Origin: Lentzea nigeriaca
Lineage (GTDB): Bacteria > Actinomycetota > Actinomycetes > Mycobacteriales > Pseudonocardiaceae
Length of the DNA: 64,000 bases
NCBI RefSeq assembly: GCF_016907955.1
Contig: NZ_JAFBCX010000002.1
Span: 1-64,000 of the forward strand
Direction of reading: 5' to 3'
Shown: positions 52,242 to 61,545 of the stretch, one piece after another
Position numbering within the stretch: the first letter of the stretch is position 1
Layout of the letters: each line of letters starts with the position of its first letter
Position numbers and translations under genes: made by a program
Notes under the pieces: generated by a model
The model's input: only the letters and a program-made list of their open reading frames with translations
Told to the model about the DNA's origin: nothing
Database searches by the model: none

Positions 52242-52598
52242 GTGCTGCACGACCCGTTCACGGGCTTGCCCGGACACGCGCTGCTGCTCGACCGCCTGGA
52301 GCAGTCGCTGATCCGCGCCCGCACCCGCGGCACGCTCGTCACTCTCGTGCTGATCACCGCACCGGACTCCGTGCTGGACGCGGCCCACGCGTTGCGTGCC
52401 GGTCTGCGTCCTGACTTCACCGTTGCCCGCTACCGCGACACGGTGCTGGCCGTGCTGGCCGAGCACGACTTCGGGGACGGCTCGCCGATCTCGTCGCTGA
52501 TCAGGCAACTGGTCGGGGAGAGCGCGCAGATCCACTGGGTGACCAGTGACGGTGACGCCGCGGCGGACGACGTGCTCGCCACGGCCGAGAACCGCTGA
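52242..52598 (+). CDS. Degenerate GGDEF-domain-like protein
   Basis: 118 residues. DPFTGLPGHALLLDRLEQSLIRARTRG is the start of a GGDEF domain and ARYRDTVLAVLAEHD corresponds to the position of the GG[DE]EF loop, but the loop itself is absent and the domain stops early (usual length about 160). It cannot be an active diguanylate cyclase; it may bind protein, or be decaying. GTG at 52242. Confidence 0.6.
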   Translation: MLHDPFTGLPGHALLLDRLEQSLIRARTRGTLVTLVLITAPDSVLDAAHALRAGLRPDFTVARYRDTVLAVLAEHDFGDGSPISSLIRQLVGESAQIHWVTSDGDAAADDVLATAENR

Positions 52599-52617
52599 AG
52601 ACGGCCCAGAAACGGCA

Positions 52618-52655
52618 CTGAGCCCCGGCGACACCGTCGTGTCGCCGGGGCTCAG
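52618..52655. terminator. Strong bidirectional terminator
   Basis: CTGAGCCCCGGCGACAC (52618-52634) pairs perfectly over 17 bp with 52639-52655; loop CGTC. It lies between two convergent genes. Confidence 0.92.
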
Positions 52656-52692
52656 CTTCTTACCGGAGGAGGGTGTTACAACCTGCGGGGTG

Positions 52693-55600
52693 TCACAGCG
52701 AGCCGGTCACCGTCTGGAAGAGGTTGGCCGGGTCGATCATGGCGAGCGCCGGGGCGTCCATCGGCAGCTGCGGGAGCGCGCGTTCGTCGGCCTGCGGGGC
52801 CAGACCCTGGGTCGGGTTCAGGTCGAGACCCGAGAGGGAGGCCGGGCCGTCGAGCGGCAGCGCGGGCAGCGAGCGCTCGGTCGGCAGACCCGGCAGCTGC
52901 ACCGGCAGGGCCGGGGCGGTCACCGGGAGGGACGGCAGCGAACGCTCAGCGGCGGCACCGGGGAGCAGGCCCTCGGCGGCGTCCAGCACCTGGCCCAGGG
53001 GCAGGCCCTGGACGTTCGGCGTCACGCTCGCCACGCCACCGGGACCGGTCGGCAGCTCGGTGCGCTCCTCGGCGACACCGGGCAGCGCCGGGGTGGGCAA
53101 CTGGCCGGCCAGTCCGGTCAGGCCTTCGGGGCTCGGCAGGGCGTTCACCGGCAGCTGGTCGATGCCGTGGAACGCCGGGACCTCGTTGGCCTTCATGAGG
53201 CTGTCCACGCCCTTGGGCAGCTGGATGCCCTTGAGCTTGGCGGCACGCAGGGTGCCCTCGTCCTCACCGGTGAGCTGCGTGTCGTCGCTCGTGCCGGCGG
53301 TGGTCGCCTGGCCGAGAACCTCGACCGGAACGCGCGCGACCTTGGCCGCGGCCTCGGCGGGGGCGGTCATCTCACGGGCGGACAGCGGGCCACTGCCCTC
53401 CGTCTCCATGTCGCCACCGGCCTGGGTGTGCGACACCTTGTCGGTGACCGTGTTGGCCTGGCCCGCAGCCGCCACCGCGTCCGCGTAGACGCCTGCTGCG
53501 GCGTTCGCGGGGACGTGGATCAGGTTGCCGGAGACCGACGCGTCCTGGGCGCTCGAGGAGCTGTCGCCACCCGCGATGATGTTGGTGTCGGTGACCGAGT
53601 CGGAGTTGGTGATGCCCGCGGCCGACACGGAGTTGCCGGGCACCGGCGTGAACGGCGTGGCCTGCGCGCCGATCAGGTTGCCGGAGACAGAGCCGCCGTC
53701 ACCGTTGCTCGCGACGTCGCCACCGGCGACCGAGTCGAGGTCGTTGGTGGCCGCGGAGTCGACGTTGCTGCCGCCACCGACGGCCCAGCCCATGACCTGC
53801 GTGCCGGACGCGACCGGAGCGGAGACGGCGTTGCCCGCGAGGGAGCCGTCCTTGCCGGTGGTCCACGCCGGGCCGCCGGCCTGCATGTCGGTGGCGTTGT
53901 CGGCGATGGCCGAGTTGTTGCCGACCAGGGTGGCGCCGTTGCCGAACACCTGAGCAGGCGTCGAGGTCGGAGCCTGGACGATGTTGCCCGACAGCGAGCT
54001 CTTCTTGCCGGACGACAGCGGGTCCTGCCCGGCCCTGACCGACGTGTCGTTCGCGGTGTCGCTGCTGGTGTTGCCCACCAGGCCCGCGGTGTCGCCGAAG
54101 ACCTGCGGGGCGACGGCCGTGGGAGCGGTCACGATGTTGCTCGAGACCGTGCCGTTGTCGTCGACCGCGTTGGGCCGGCCGCTGGAGCAGACGTCCTTGG
54201 TCTCGTCGGCCGAGCCGGCCGCCGTGCCGCCGACAGCCCCGGCCAGGCCGTAGGTCTCGGCGGGCGCGGCGAGCGGGGTCTGCACCACGTTGCCGGAGCC
54301 GACCGAGTCGTGGCCGGTCGCGCCCTGGTAACCACCGGTCTCGGACTTGACGTCGTTGACGCAGGTGCCGCCGGCCTGGCCGCCACCCGCGGCGCCGTTG
54401 CCGCACACGTCCACGGCCGACGCCGGCGGAACGTCCGCGACGTTGCCGGAGAGGACCGAGTTGTTGCCGACGGTGTAGTTGTTGCCACCGGCGGTCGACG
54501 TCGCGTCGTTGGTGTGGTCGGTCAGCGCGTTGCCGACGAGCGAACCACCGTTGCCACCCACGGAGGTGGGCAGCGAGATCGGCGCGTCGGCGATGTTGCC
54601 GGACGCCGTGGAGCCCTTGCCGTTGGTGTTGTGCTGGCCACCGGCGGTCGAGTCGTTGGTCGTGTCGCTGACGGCGGTCGCGTTGCCGGCACCGGCGGCG
54701 GCGTTGTCGTCGACCGTGACCGGTCCGGCGAGCGCGGGCTCGGCGATGTTGCCGGCGAGCGTGGCGGGGTCGCTGTCGGTCACCGTCTTGCCACCGGCGT
54801 ACGCGGCACCCGACTGCGTCGACTCGGTCACGGCGTTGGCCGCGGCGGCGACGGCGTTGCCGTTCACCTCGAACAGCGGAGCCAGCGGAATCGGCACGGC
54901 GTTGCCGGAGATCGAGCTGTTCTTGCCGCTCGTCGTGACGCCGCCCTTGGACGAGGCGAACGTGTCGGCGGTCGAGTTGGCCTCGGCGATGCCGACACCA
55001 CCGATGCCGTTGCCGGTGATCTGGACCGGCGTCGCGCCCTGCTCGGCGACGACGTTGCCGGAGACCGCGCCCTTGTCACCGTTGGTGGTGATGGGGCCGC
55101 CGGTCGTGGACACCTGCGAGGCGTCCGTCGCCGTGGTGGCGTTGCCACCCGCGGCGATCGCGTTGCCGGTGATCTGGACGGGCAGCACGTGGTTGACGGC
55201 GACGACGTTGCCGGCGAGCGCCTGCCCTTCGCCATCGGTGACGATCGTGCCGTCGCGGTACGTCTCCTGCGTGCAGTCGCCGGCCGCCTCGGAGTTGCCG
55301 AGGGCCGCGATCGCGTTGCCGCAGATGTTGATCGGCACATCGGCGTGCGCGTGGATCGTGTTGCCGCGGAACAGGCCCTGCGCGGCGGTGCCCTGCAGCC
55401 GGCCGGCGGCCTGACGGATCAGCGGGTGCGCGACGGGGGCTGCCGTGCCGACGGGCACCGCGCTGGTGACGCGATCCGTGCTGATCGTGCGGTCGATCTT
55501 GGGAACGTTCAGGTTCTTGACGGGGGTGCCCAGGTTGTTCTGGTCCACCTTCACCGGAACCGAAACGCCCGCGTCAACGGGGGACGGCTGTGCGTCGGGG

Positions 55601-55698
55601 TTGACGTTCTCCTGGGCAGAAGCGATGCCCGTACCGAGCATCAGCAAACCACCAGTGACAAACGCGGACTGGATACCGCGCTTTGCCCAGGTCTGCAT
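52693..55698 (-). CDS. Exported giant chaplin-like repeat protein
   Basis: 1001 residues. Signal peptide 1-28 (ending ASA), then thirteen repeats of 51 residues (111-773) each built on [AS]GN-x(10-14)-P-x(2-4)-[VI]-x-[GD]N, followed by a Leu/Pro-rich tail with ERSLPxLP units (870-990). Repeat 1 (ICGNAIAALGNSEAAGDC) and repeat 7 (VCGNGAAGGGQAGGTC) keep the Cys pair of chaplins; others have lost it. ATG at 55698 has AAGGAGAT upstream. Chaplins are amphipathic surface proteins that self-assemble into amyloid-like films on aerial structures; a similar structural role is inferred. No LPXTG or membrane anchor. Confidence 0.85.
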   Translation of the reverse strand: MQTWAKRGIQSAFVTGGLLMLGTGIASAQENVNPDAQPSPVDAGVSVPVKVDQNNLGTPVKNLNVPKIDRTISTDRVTSAVPVGTAAPVAHPLIRQAAGRLQGTAAQGLFRGNTIHAHADVPINICGNAIAALGNSEAAGDCTQETYRDGTIVTDGEGQALAGNVVAVNHVLPVQITGNAIAAGGNATTATDASQVSTTGGPITTNGDKGAVSGNVVAEQGATPVQITGNGIGGVGIAEANSTADTFASSKGGVTTSGKNSSISGNAVPIPLAPLFEVNGNAVAAAANAVTESTQSGAAYAGGKTVTDSDPATLAGNIAEPALAGPVTVDDNAAAGAGNATAVSDTTNDSTAGGQHNTNGKGSTASGNIADAPISLPTSVGGNGGSLVGNALTDHTNDATSTAGGNNYTVGNNSVLSGNVADVPPASAVDVCGNGAAGGGQAGGTCVNDVKSETGGYQGATGHDSVGSGNVVQTPLAAPAETYGLAGAVGGTAAGSADETKDVCSSGRPNAVDDNGTVSSNIVTAPTAVAPQVFGDTAGLVGNTSSDTANDTSVRAGQDPLSSGKKSSLSGNIVQAPTSTPAQVFGNGATLVGNNSAIADNATDMQAGGPAWTTGKDGSLAGNAVSAPVASGTQVMGWAVGGGSNVDSAATNDLDSVAGGDVASNGDGGSVSGNLIGAQATPFTPVPGNSVSAAGITNSDSVTDTNIIAGGDSSSSAQDASVSGNLIHVPANAAAGVYADAVAAAGQANTVTDKVSHTQAGGDMETEGSGPLSAREMTAPAEAAAKVARVPVEVLGQATTAGTSDDTQLTGEDEGTLRAAKLKGIQLPKGVDSLMKANEVPAFHGIDQLPVNALPSPEGLTGLAGQLPTPALPGVAEERTELPTGPGGVASVTPNVQGLPLGQVLDAAEGLLPGAAAERSLPSLPVTAPALPVQLPGLPTERSLPALPLDGPASLSGLDLNPTQGLAPQADERALPQLPMDAPALAMIDPANLFQTVTGSL
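53380..55368 (-). repeat. Thirteen 51-residue (about 153-bp) protein repeats
   Basis: The GN of each unit falls at residues 112, 163, 214, 265, 316, 368, 418, 469, 520, 571, 622, 673 and 724; intervals are 50-52 and mostly exactly 51. DNA identity is low, so the repeats are old and under selection at protein level rather than recent slippage products. Confidence 0.85.
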
Positions 55699-55886
55699 TG
55701 GATCTCCTTCCAAATGTCCCGTCGTGACGACGGGGGCTCTAGGGGTGGGGCCGGACGCGCTTGGTGAAGGCGCGTCATCACCGGGGGAGTCGCACGCGGT
55801 GATCGACCGGAAGGAGCGCAAGAAAAGCGCGACGGTCGACTTCCGGACAGCCGGGGGAGGTGGCTGCCGCGGACCGCGCGCTGAGG

Positions 55887-56705
55887 TCAGTCGGGGTTGA
55901 TACCGGGCTGCTTGCCCGGCGTCACGGTCACCTCGTCGGTGGACGGCGCGAGAGCGCGCGTCACCGCGGTGCCGTAACCGTTGCCGGACGCAGCCAGAGC
56001 AGCGATCGCACTGCCCTTCGCCGACCCATAACCGTCGGAGCACGAAGCGCACTGCACCGGCGCGGGGGCCGGAACGGGCAGCTTCGGGAACGGGTTGCCG
56101 GGCAGGGACGGGTGCTGCTCCGACGGCACGACGAAGTCGTTGTGCTCCAACAGATCCGTCCACGAGACACCGGACGGGCCGGTGAACTGCGAGACCACAG
56201 GAGCCGGCTGTGCGGCCTCGGTGGCGGCCGGGGTCTCCGGGAAGATCACGTCCAGGGACCGCTCGGTAGCGGCGGTCTCGGTCTGACCGATCCTGGTGAC
56301 CTGCGGCAGGATCCGGTCGGCGATCTGCACGACCGCCTGCTGGACCTGCACGTCGGGCAGAGCGGCGCGAGCCTTCTGCTGCTCGGCGCGCACCGCTTCG
56401 TCGAGCTCGTGCACTGCGATGGCGGCGGGGACGACGACCGGCATCTTCTCGTCCGCAGAGACGATCTTGGTGACGACGTCGAACTGCTGCCCTGCTTCAG
56501 AAGGCACCGTCTCGGCCGCACTGGCCGAGGACGTGGTGAGCGCCCAGGCGACGGCAGTACCCGCGATCGCACCACCGACAGCGAGCAGCGCTCGGGTGGC
56601 GAACCGGCGGAAGCCGTTCGCTCCCGTCTTCGCTCGCAGACCGGCGGAGAACAACGCAGGAAACCTCGCTACTCGGTGGCACTCAAGGGATTCGCCGACG
56701 ATCAT
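55887..56705 (-). CDS. Exported protein with small Cys-pair C-terminus
   Basis: 272 residues. Basic N-terminus, membrane-type signal segment (about 38-60, ending SSASA), a middle domain of amphipathic helices (VQVQQAVVQIADRILPQV), a Pro-rich region and a C-terminal GNG-rich part with CASC. ATG at 56705 has no strong ribosome binding site. Downstream of it lies the chaplin-like gene, 188 bases away with its own promoter region. Function unknown; it may be a surface partner of that protein. Confidence 0.7.
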   Translation of the reverse strand: MIVGESLECHRVARFPALFSAGLRAKTGANGFRRFATRALLAVGGAIAGTAVAWALTTSSASAAETVPSEAGQQFDVVTKIVSADEKMPVVVPAAIAVHELDEAVRAEQQKARAALPDVQVQQAVVQIADRILPQVTRIGQTETAATERSLDVIFPETPAATEAAQPAPVVSQFTGPSGVSWTDLLEHNDFVVPSEQHPSLPGNPFPKLPVPAPAPVQCASCSDGYGSAKGSAIAALAASGNGYGTAVTRALAPSTDEVTVTPGKQPGINPD

Positions 56706-56804
56706 GGTGATCGAGTCGACGTCGGCGACTCTGCCAGTCCCGGTGCCCCGAATGCACGCTGAGAGCGCTCGGTTAACTACATCGTGTGAACTCCCCGCCC
56801 AAGA

Positions 56805-58982
56805 TCAAACCCGTTTCAGCACCCGCGCCGCACCGGCGGCCGCGGTCGACGCGAGCACCCAGCCGACGGCGACGAGCAGCCCCGCGATCCATTGGGACAC
56901 ACCGGTGAACTGCCATTTCCCGTCGTGGCCGAAGTCGACGATCGGCAGCAGCAGGTCGAGGGACAGCAGCCAGGCGTTCCACACCGGGTCCTCGTCGGAG
57001 TTGAGCTTGAGCATCGGGTGCGAGTTGAACCAGAGCGCGCCGCCGAGCCAGAACACGCCGAGCCAGCAGATCGCGAGCCACGGCCGGTAGCCGTAGCCGA
57101 CGGTCCACCGCTGCACCGCGCCCCAGACCCGCCCGGCCCGGCCGAGTTCGGAGTAGCGGCGGCGTTGCTTCTCCAGCTGGACCTTCTGCGCGAGCTCCTC
57201 CTCACCGCCCTGCTGGTAGACGGCGGCGAGCTGCTCGTACGGTCCGGGCGCGAAGTCCGGCTGCACCTTGAGCAACCACTTCAGCCTCGTCTCGACCGGC
57301 ACCTCCGGATCGGCGGTGATGCCGGCGAACTCGAAGTCGTCGACGGCGACGCCGCCCTCCGCGTCCCACAGCCCTGGGCCGTCGGTGACCGAGACCGCCT
57401 TGAGCCTGCTCAGCACGACCTTGCCCTTGGGCTGCTGACCCGCCGGGATGTGCAGGCGGAACTGGTGCACGGTGAGGCCGTACGCGTTGAGGGCGATGTC
57501 CGCGGCGGTCGAGCCGAGGTGAGAGTCGCTGAACGTCGCCATCTTGCCGACCTCGCCCAGCCGGAGCCGCACGCCGCCGACCGCCGTGAACCCGCGGCTG
57601 CACAGGAGATCCTTGCCGATCGTGATGGCGCGGGCGTCGAGCGACGGCTTCTGCGTGCCGTTGGGCCGCAGCCGCGGCAGGGTCAGCTCGGCACCGGACA
57701 TGTCGAGAGTGGAGCCGATGTTCGCGTTCTGCAGCCGGACCGAACCCTTGGCCTTGAGCTCGCGCAGGAAGAGCGTGCCGCCGATCTCGAGGCGGTCGGC
57801 GAACAGGACGTCGATGCCGGGCCCGTGCAACGACACCCCGGACATGCTGGCACTGCCCTGGATGTGCGCGTTGGAAAGCCGGACCTGGCCGTAGGTCTGC
57901 AACGGGAGCGACCGGACGCCGGCGCCGTTGACCGCGCTGCGGGCCTCGACGTCGCCGCGGACCTGCATGCCGTCCGCGTGCAACGCGACGGGGATGCGGT
58001 TCGTGACGTCACCGGCGAGCTCCTCCGCGACCTCCCTCGGCCCGATGACCGCGCCGGACAGCCGGAGGTACCCGCCGATGCTCGCGTTGGGCAGCCGCAC
58101 GGTGCCGGTGCTGGTGAAGCCGTCGTCCAGCTCGACGTTGCCCTCGACCCGGATGCGGTCGGCCACGAGCGTCGCGGCCTCGTCGGCCGATCCGTGCGGC
58201 AGCACCAGCACCTGGTTGTCGACGCGGTGGGTGGAGTGCAGGCGGGCACCGGTGAACTCGAGGTTCCCGCCGACGCGCGCGCCGTCGAACAACACCCTGC
58301 CGTCCGCGGTGAACCGGCCGCCCTCCGCGTTGCAGAAGACGTTGCCCGCGACGACGATGCCGGACGCGTCCAGCGCGTCCCTGCCGGTGTTGATCAACCG
58401 CGCTCCACCCAGGTGGACGCTGCCGCCGATCGCCGAGCCGCGGAGCCGGACCTCGCCGTTGGCGCGCATCGCTATGGCCTGGACGGATCCGCTCACCCTG
58501 AGCCGGGCGCCGAGCAGCGCGTGGGACGTGTCGCTACGCAGGACCGCGCCGGCCAGCCGGAGCGTGCCGTCGACGGCGGCGTCGGTGAGGTCGACGGTGC
58601 CGGTGCAGGTGAAACCGGCTTCGAGGACCAGGTCGCTGAAGACGCGGAGGTTGCGGCCCTGCAGGCCGGGGACGCGGGTGCCGCGCAGCCTGAGCCCGAT
58701 GAGGCGGGCCATGCGGAGGTCGAGCGGTTCCTCGAACGTGCAGAAGGTGAGATCGATGACGCGCGTGACGCGGGTGCCCTCGAGCTCGAACTTGCCGGTG
58801 ATCCGCGCGTTTCGCAGGCGCAGCGCGGGCAAACCCTTGCGCGGTACGCGGTACATGCCGGTCAGCAGTCCGGTGAGCACCTCGCCGCGGACGCTCTGTC
58901 CGGTCAGGTCGAACTCGGTGCCGCCCGCATAGGCCCCGGCGACCTGGCGTTCGATCTCGGTCAAGTCTTCCGGCTTGATCAC
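56805..58982 (-). CDS. Beta-helix-like repeat protein with C-terminal membrane anchor
   Basis: 725 residues. An N-terminal segment (KPEDLTEIERQVAGAYAGG), then about twenty short beta-turn repeats with alternating polar and aliphatic residues (GTVDLTDAAVDGTLRLAGA; GSVRLQNANIGSTLDMSGA) as in right-handed beta-helices and bactofilin-like proteins, and two C-terminal membrane helices (about 625-645 and 680-720). GTG at 58982 has GGGGAGGAC upstream. Similar proteins are known in actinomycetes as membrane-associated proteins of unknown function; an oxidoreductase label given to some is not supported here. Confidence 0.78.
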   Translation of the reverse strand: MIKPEDLTEIERQVAGAYAGGTEFDLTGQSVRGEVLTGLLTGMYRVPRKGLPALRLRNARITGKFELEGTRVTRVIDLTFCTFEEPLDLRMARLIGLRLRGTRVPGLQGRNLRVFSDLVLEAGFTCTGTVDLTDAAVDGTLRLAGAVLRSDTSHALLGARLRVSGSVQAIAMRANGEVRLRGSAIGGSVHLGGARLINTGRDALDASGIVVAGNVFCNAEGGRFTADGRVLFDGARVGGNLEFTGARLHSTHRVDNQVLVLPHGSADEAATLVADRIRVEGNVELDDGFTSTGTVRLPNASIGGYLRLSGAVIGPREVAEELAGDVTNRIPVALHADGMQVRGDVEARSAVNGAGVRSLPLQTYGQVRLSNAHIQGSASMSGVSLHGPGIDVLFADRLEIGGTLFLRELKAKGSVRLQNANIGSTLDMSGAELTLPRLRPNGTQKPSLDARAITIGKDLLCSRGFTAVGGVRLRLGEVGKMATFSDSHLGSTAADIALNAYGLTVHQFRLHIPAGQQPKGKVVLSRLKAVSVTDGPGLWDAEGGVAVDDFEFAGITADPEVPVETRLKWLLKVQPDFAPGPYEQLAAVYQQGGEEELAQKVQLEKQRRRYSELGRAGRVWGAVQRWTVGYGYRPWLAICWLGVFWLGGALWFNSHPMLKLNSDEDPVWNAWLLSLDLLLPIVDFGHDGKWQFTGVSQWIAGLLVAVGWVLASTAAAGAARVLKRV

Positions 58983-59050
58983 TTCGTCCTCCCCTGACGA
59001 ACGGATCATCCCTATCAGGTTCCGCGTTCGCCAGGGTCCGAACAGTTAAC

Positions 59051-60211
59051 GTGAGGCATGTGAGCGCACCGGAGTCGGAGATCAGCAGCCGCGTTCCACT
59101 GCTGCTGCGGGTGAGTGCCGCGCTGAGCTGGCGGTTCGTCGTTGTGGTGGCCGCGTTGTACGTGGTCGCGTACGTGCTGGGATTCCTCGCGTCGATCGTG
59201 ATCCCCGTCGCAATCGCGCTCCTGCTCGCCGCCCTGCTCTCGCCCGGCGTGGCGAAGCTCGTCGAGTGGCGGGTGCCGCGCGGCGTGGCGACGACGGTGA
59301 TGATGATCCTCGGCATCGGCGTGCTCGGCGGTGTGCTGACGTTCGTGATCAGCGAGTTCTCCCGCGGTCTTCCGGAGCTGCAGACCCAGGTGTCGGCGTC
59401 GCTCGACACCATCCAGCGGTGGTTGAAGGACGGGCCGGCGCACCTGTCCGACGCGCAGCTGCAGAACTACCTCGACGAGATCGTGAAGACGATCAAGGCG
59501 AACCAGGCTGAGATCACCTCCGGCGCGCTGACCACCGCCGCGACGCTCGGCGAGGTGCTGACCGGGCTGCTGCTCGCGTTGTTCACGCTCATCTTCTTCC
59601 TGCACGACGGTGACGGGATCTGGCGGTTCGTGATCCGTGCGGTGCCACGTGACGTGCGCTCGCGTGTGGACGTGGCAGGCCGTCGGGGGTTCGGCTCTCT
59701 CGTTTCTTATGTGCGCGCAACGGCCGCGGTCGCGGTGGTCGACGCCGTGGGCGTCGGTATCGGGCTCGCGATCATCGGGGTGCCGTTGGTGGTGCCGCTG
59801 TCGGCGTTGGTGTTCCTCGGCGCGTTCATTCCCATCGTCGGTGCGGTGTTCACGGGTGCTGTGGCCGTGTTGATCGCCTTGGTCACCAACGGGCCGATCG
59901 CCGCGCTGGTCGTTCTCGCGGTGCTCATCGGTGTGATGCAGCTCGAGTCGCACGTGCTGCAGCCCTTGTTGTTGGGTCGTGCGGTGAAGCTGCACCCGTT
60001 GGCGGTCGTGCTCGCCATCGCGGGAGGCTTGGTCGTGGGTGGCATCGCCGGGGCGTTGCTCGCGGTGCCGTTGCTGGCGGTGCTGAACTCCGGGATCCGG
60101 TCGCTGGTGTCGGAAGCCGACGCCGAGGAGAACCCGGAGAAGGTCGACGTGCTCAACCCGCAGGACACCGCGCCGAAGGACGACAAGAGCGAGCGGGTCG
60201 AAGAGCTTTAG
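59051..60211 (+). CDS. AI-2E-family transporter
   Basis: 386 residues with about eight membrane helices, and a long amphipathic section between helices 3 and 4 (SEFSRGLPELQTQVSASLDTIQRWL) as in the AI-2E family (TqsA/YdiK type). Charged C-terminal tail ending SERVEEL. GTG at 59051, or GTG at 59060. Its end overlaps the convergent GGDEF gene by 4 bases. Confidence 0.9.
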   Translation: MRHVSAPESEISSRVPLLLRVSAALSWRFVVVVAALYVVAYVLGFLASIVIPVAIALLLAALLSPGVAKLVEWRVPRGVATTVMMILGIGVLGGVLTFVISEFSRGLPELQTQVSASLDTIQRWLKDGPAHLSDAQLQNYLDEIVKTIKANQAEITSGALTTAATLGEVLTGLLLALFTLIFFLHDGDGIWRFVIRAVPRDVRSRVDVAGRRGFGSLVSYVRATAAVAVVDAVGVGIGLAIIGVPLVVPLSALVFLGAFIPIVGAVFTGAVAVLIALVTNGPIAALVVLAVLIGVMQLESHVLQPLLLGRAVKLHPLAVVLAIAGGLVVGGIAGALLAVPLLAVLNSGIRSLVSEADAEENPEKVDVLNPQDTAPKDDKSERVEEL

Positions 60212-61404
60212 GCCATCGACACCAGGTTGCGGCCGTACGCCTTGGCCGCGAGCAACGCCGCGTCGGCCGCGACCAGCAGGTCCGGCAGCTCGTAGCCGAA
60301 CCGTGTCGTCGTGGCCACGCCGATCGACACGGTCAGCCCGCGCAGCTCGTGCGGCTTGCCGTCGGTCGCCATCGTCGGCACCCGCAGCGAAGCCACGGCC
60401 TTGCGCACCCGCTCTGCCACCGACTCGGCCTCCTCTGGCGTGGCCTCCGGCAGCAGGACGACGAACTCCTCGCCACCGAACCTGCCCACGAGATCGCCGC
60501 GGCGAACGGTGCCGCGCAGCAGCAGCGAGATCGCGGCGAGTGCGGCATCGCCGGCGAGGTGGCCCACCTCGTCGTTGACCTTCTTGAAGTGGTCCAGGTC
60601 GAGCAGCATCACGGCCACGGGGCGGGTGCGGGAGGAGGCCTTGTTCAGTTCGTAACGGGCGCGGCTGTCCCAGTGCACGGCGTTGGCCAGGCCGGTTTTG
60701 GCGTCGCGCTGGGCCGAGCGGCGCCACTGCGGGAGCTGGGCTGCGCGGTCCAGGAGGGCCAGGGACGGCCCGGCGATCAGGGCGTGGACGGCGTTGGACT
60801 CGGCCACGCACCCCATCAGACCGCCGATGGACACCGCGACGATGCCGAGGATGACGTCGATGGGTTCACCGACGTTCTCCTCGAAGGACGCGGTGGGGCG
60901 GCGGAGTTTCAGGCCGCACGCGATCAGGGCCGCGCGCAGGGTCAACAGGATGGCCCCGGCGAGGACCAGCACCAGGAGGCTGACATGCGGCTTGGACCAG
61001 CCGATCAGGTAGCGGGTCGCGAAGACGGCGATGGTGGTGGAGCTCAGGGTGAACAGCCAGCGGTGCGTTTCCGGGCGTTGCGCGAGCAGGCAGTGCAGGG
61101 CCGGACCGAAGAGGAGCAGCACCAGGAGGTTCGGTGGCAGCGCAAGGCCGCCTGCGGTCAGGTACGAGAGGTGGGCCGCCCACGGGTTGCGCTCGGTCTC
61201 GCCGAGGCGGTGGCTGTAGATCGAGCTGCCGATGATCACCGCGCCCGCCGTGCCCGCGATGGCGGCGAAACGGCCGATGTCGGACGGTGACGGGGTCGGC
61301 GTCGAGATGATCACGTAGGTGACGATCGCCAGCGCGACGATGTCGATGATCAACCAGTAGCAGAGCGCGGGCCGCCGCAAAGTCCACACCGGCCAGTCCC
61401 GCAC
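60208..61404 (-). CDS. Membrane-bound diguanylate cyclase with inhibition site
   Basis: 398 residues. Six or seven membrane helices (about 10-195) as sensor, then a GGDEF domain: DAKTGLANAVHWD, LDLDHFKKVND, active site GGEEF (310-314) and product-inhibition site RRGD (301-304), five residues upstream. It should make cyclic di-GMP and be inhibited by it. GTG at 61404 follows GGGGGGAGGG; the longer frame from 61542 is rejected. Confidence 0.9.
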   Translation of the reverse strand: MRDWPVWTLRRPALCYWLIIDIVALAIVTYVIISTPTPSPSDIGRFAAIAGTAGAVIIGSSIYSHRLGETERNPWAAHLSYLTAGGLALPPNLLVLLLFGPALHCLLAQRPETHRWLFTLSSTTIAVFATRYLIGWSKPHVSLLVLVLAGAILLTLRAALIACGLKLRRPTASFEENVGEPIDVILGIVAVSIGGLMGCVAESNAVHALIAGPSLALLDRAAQLPQWRRSAQRDAKTGLANAVHWDSRARYELNKASSRTRPVAVMLLDLDHFKKVNDEVGHLAGDAALAAISLLLRGTVRRGDLVGRFGGEEFVVLLPEATPEEAESVAERVRKAVASLRVPTMATDGKPHELRGLTVSIGVATTTRFGYELPDLLVAADAALLAAKAYGRNLVSMA

Positions 61405-61545
61405 GTGTATTGCCCTCCCCCCAACCGGGAGCGCTGCCCCGAACCCGGAGAGCGTCGCACATTCCTCCGTTCGGCAGAAGACGGCCACCTGGGGGTTAGC
61501 CAGCACACGTTCACGGGGCAGGATGTTGTCTGAAAGGAGCACAGC

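Noticed and set aside
52546-55767. 1073-codon open frame opposite to the chaplin-like gene
   Set aside because: Repetitive because the real gene is repetitive; the coding strand has signal peptide, ribosome binding site and Cys-pair repeats, this one has none.
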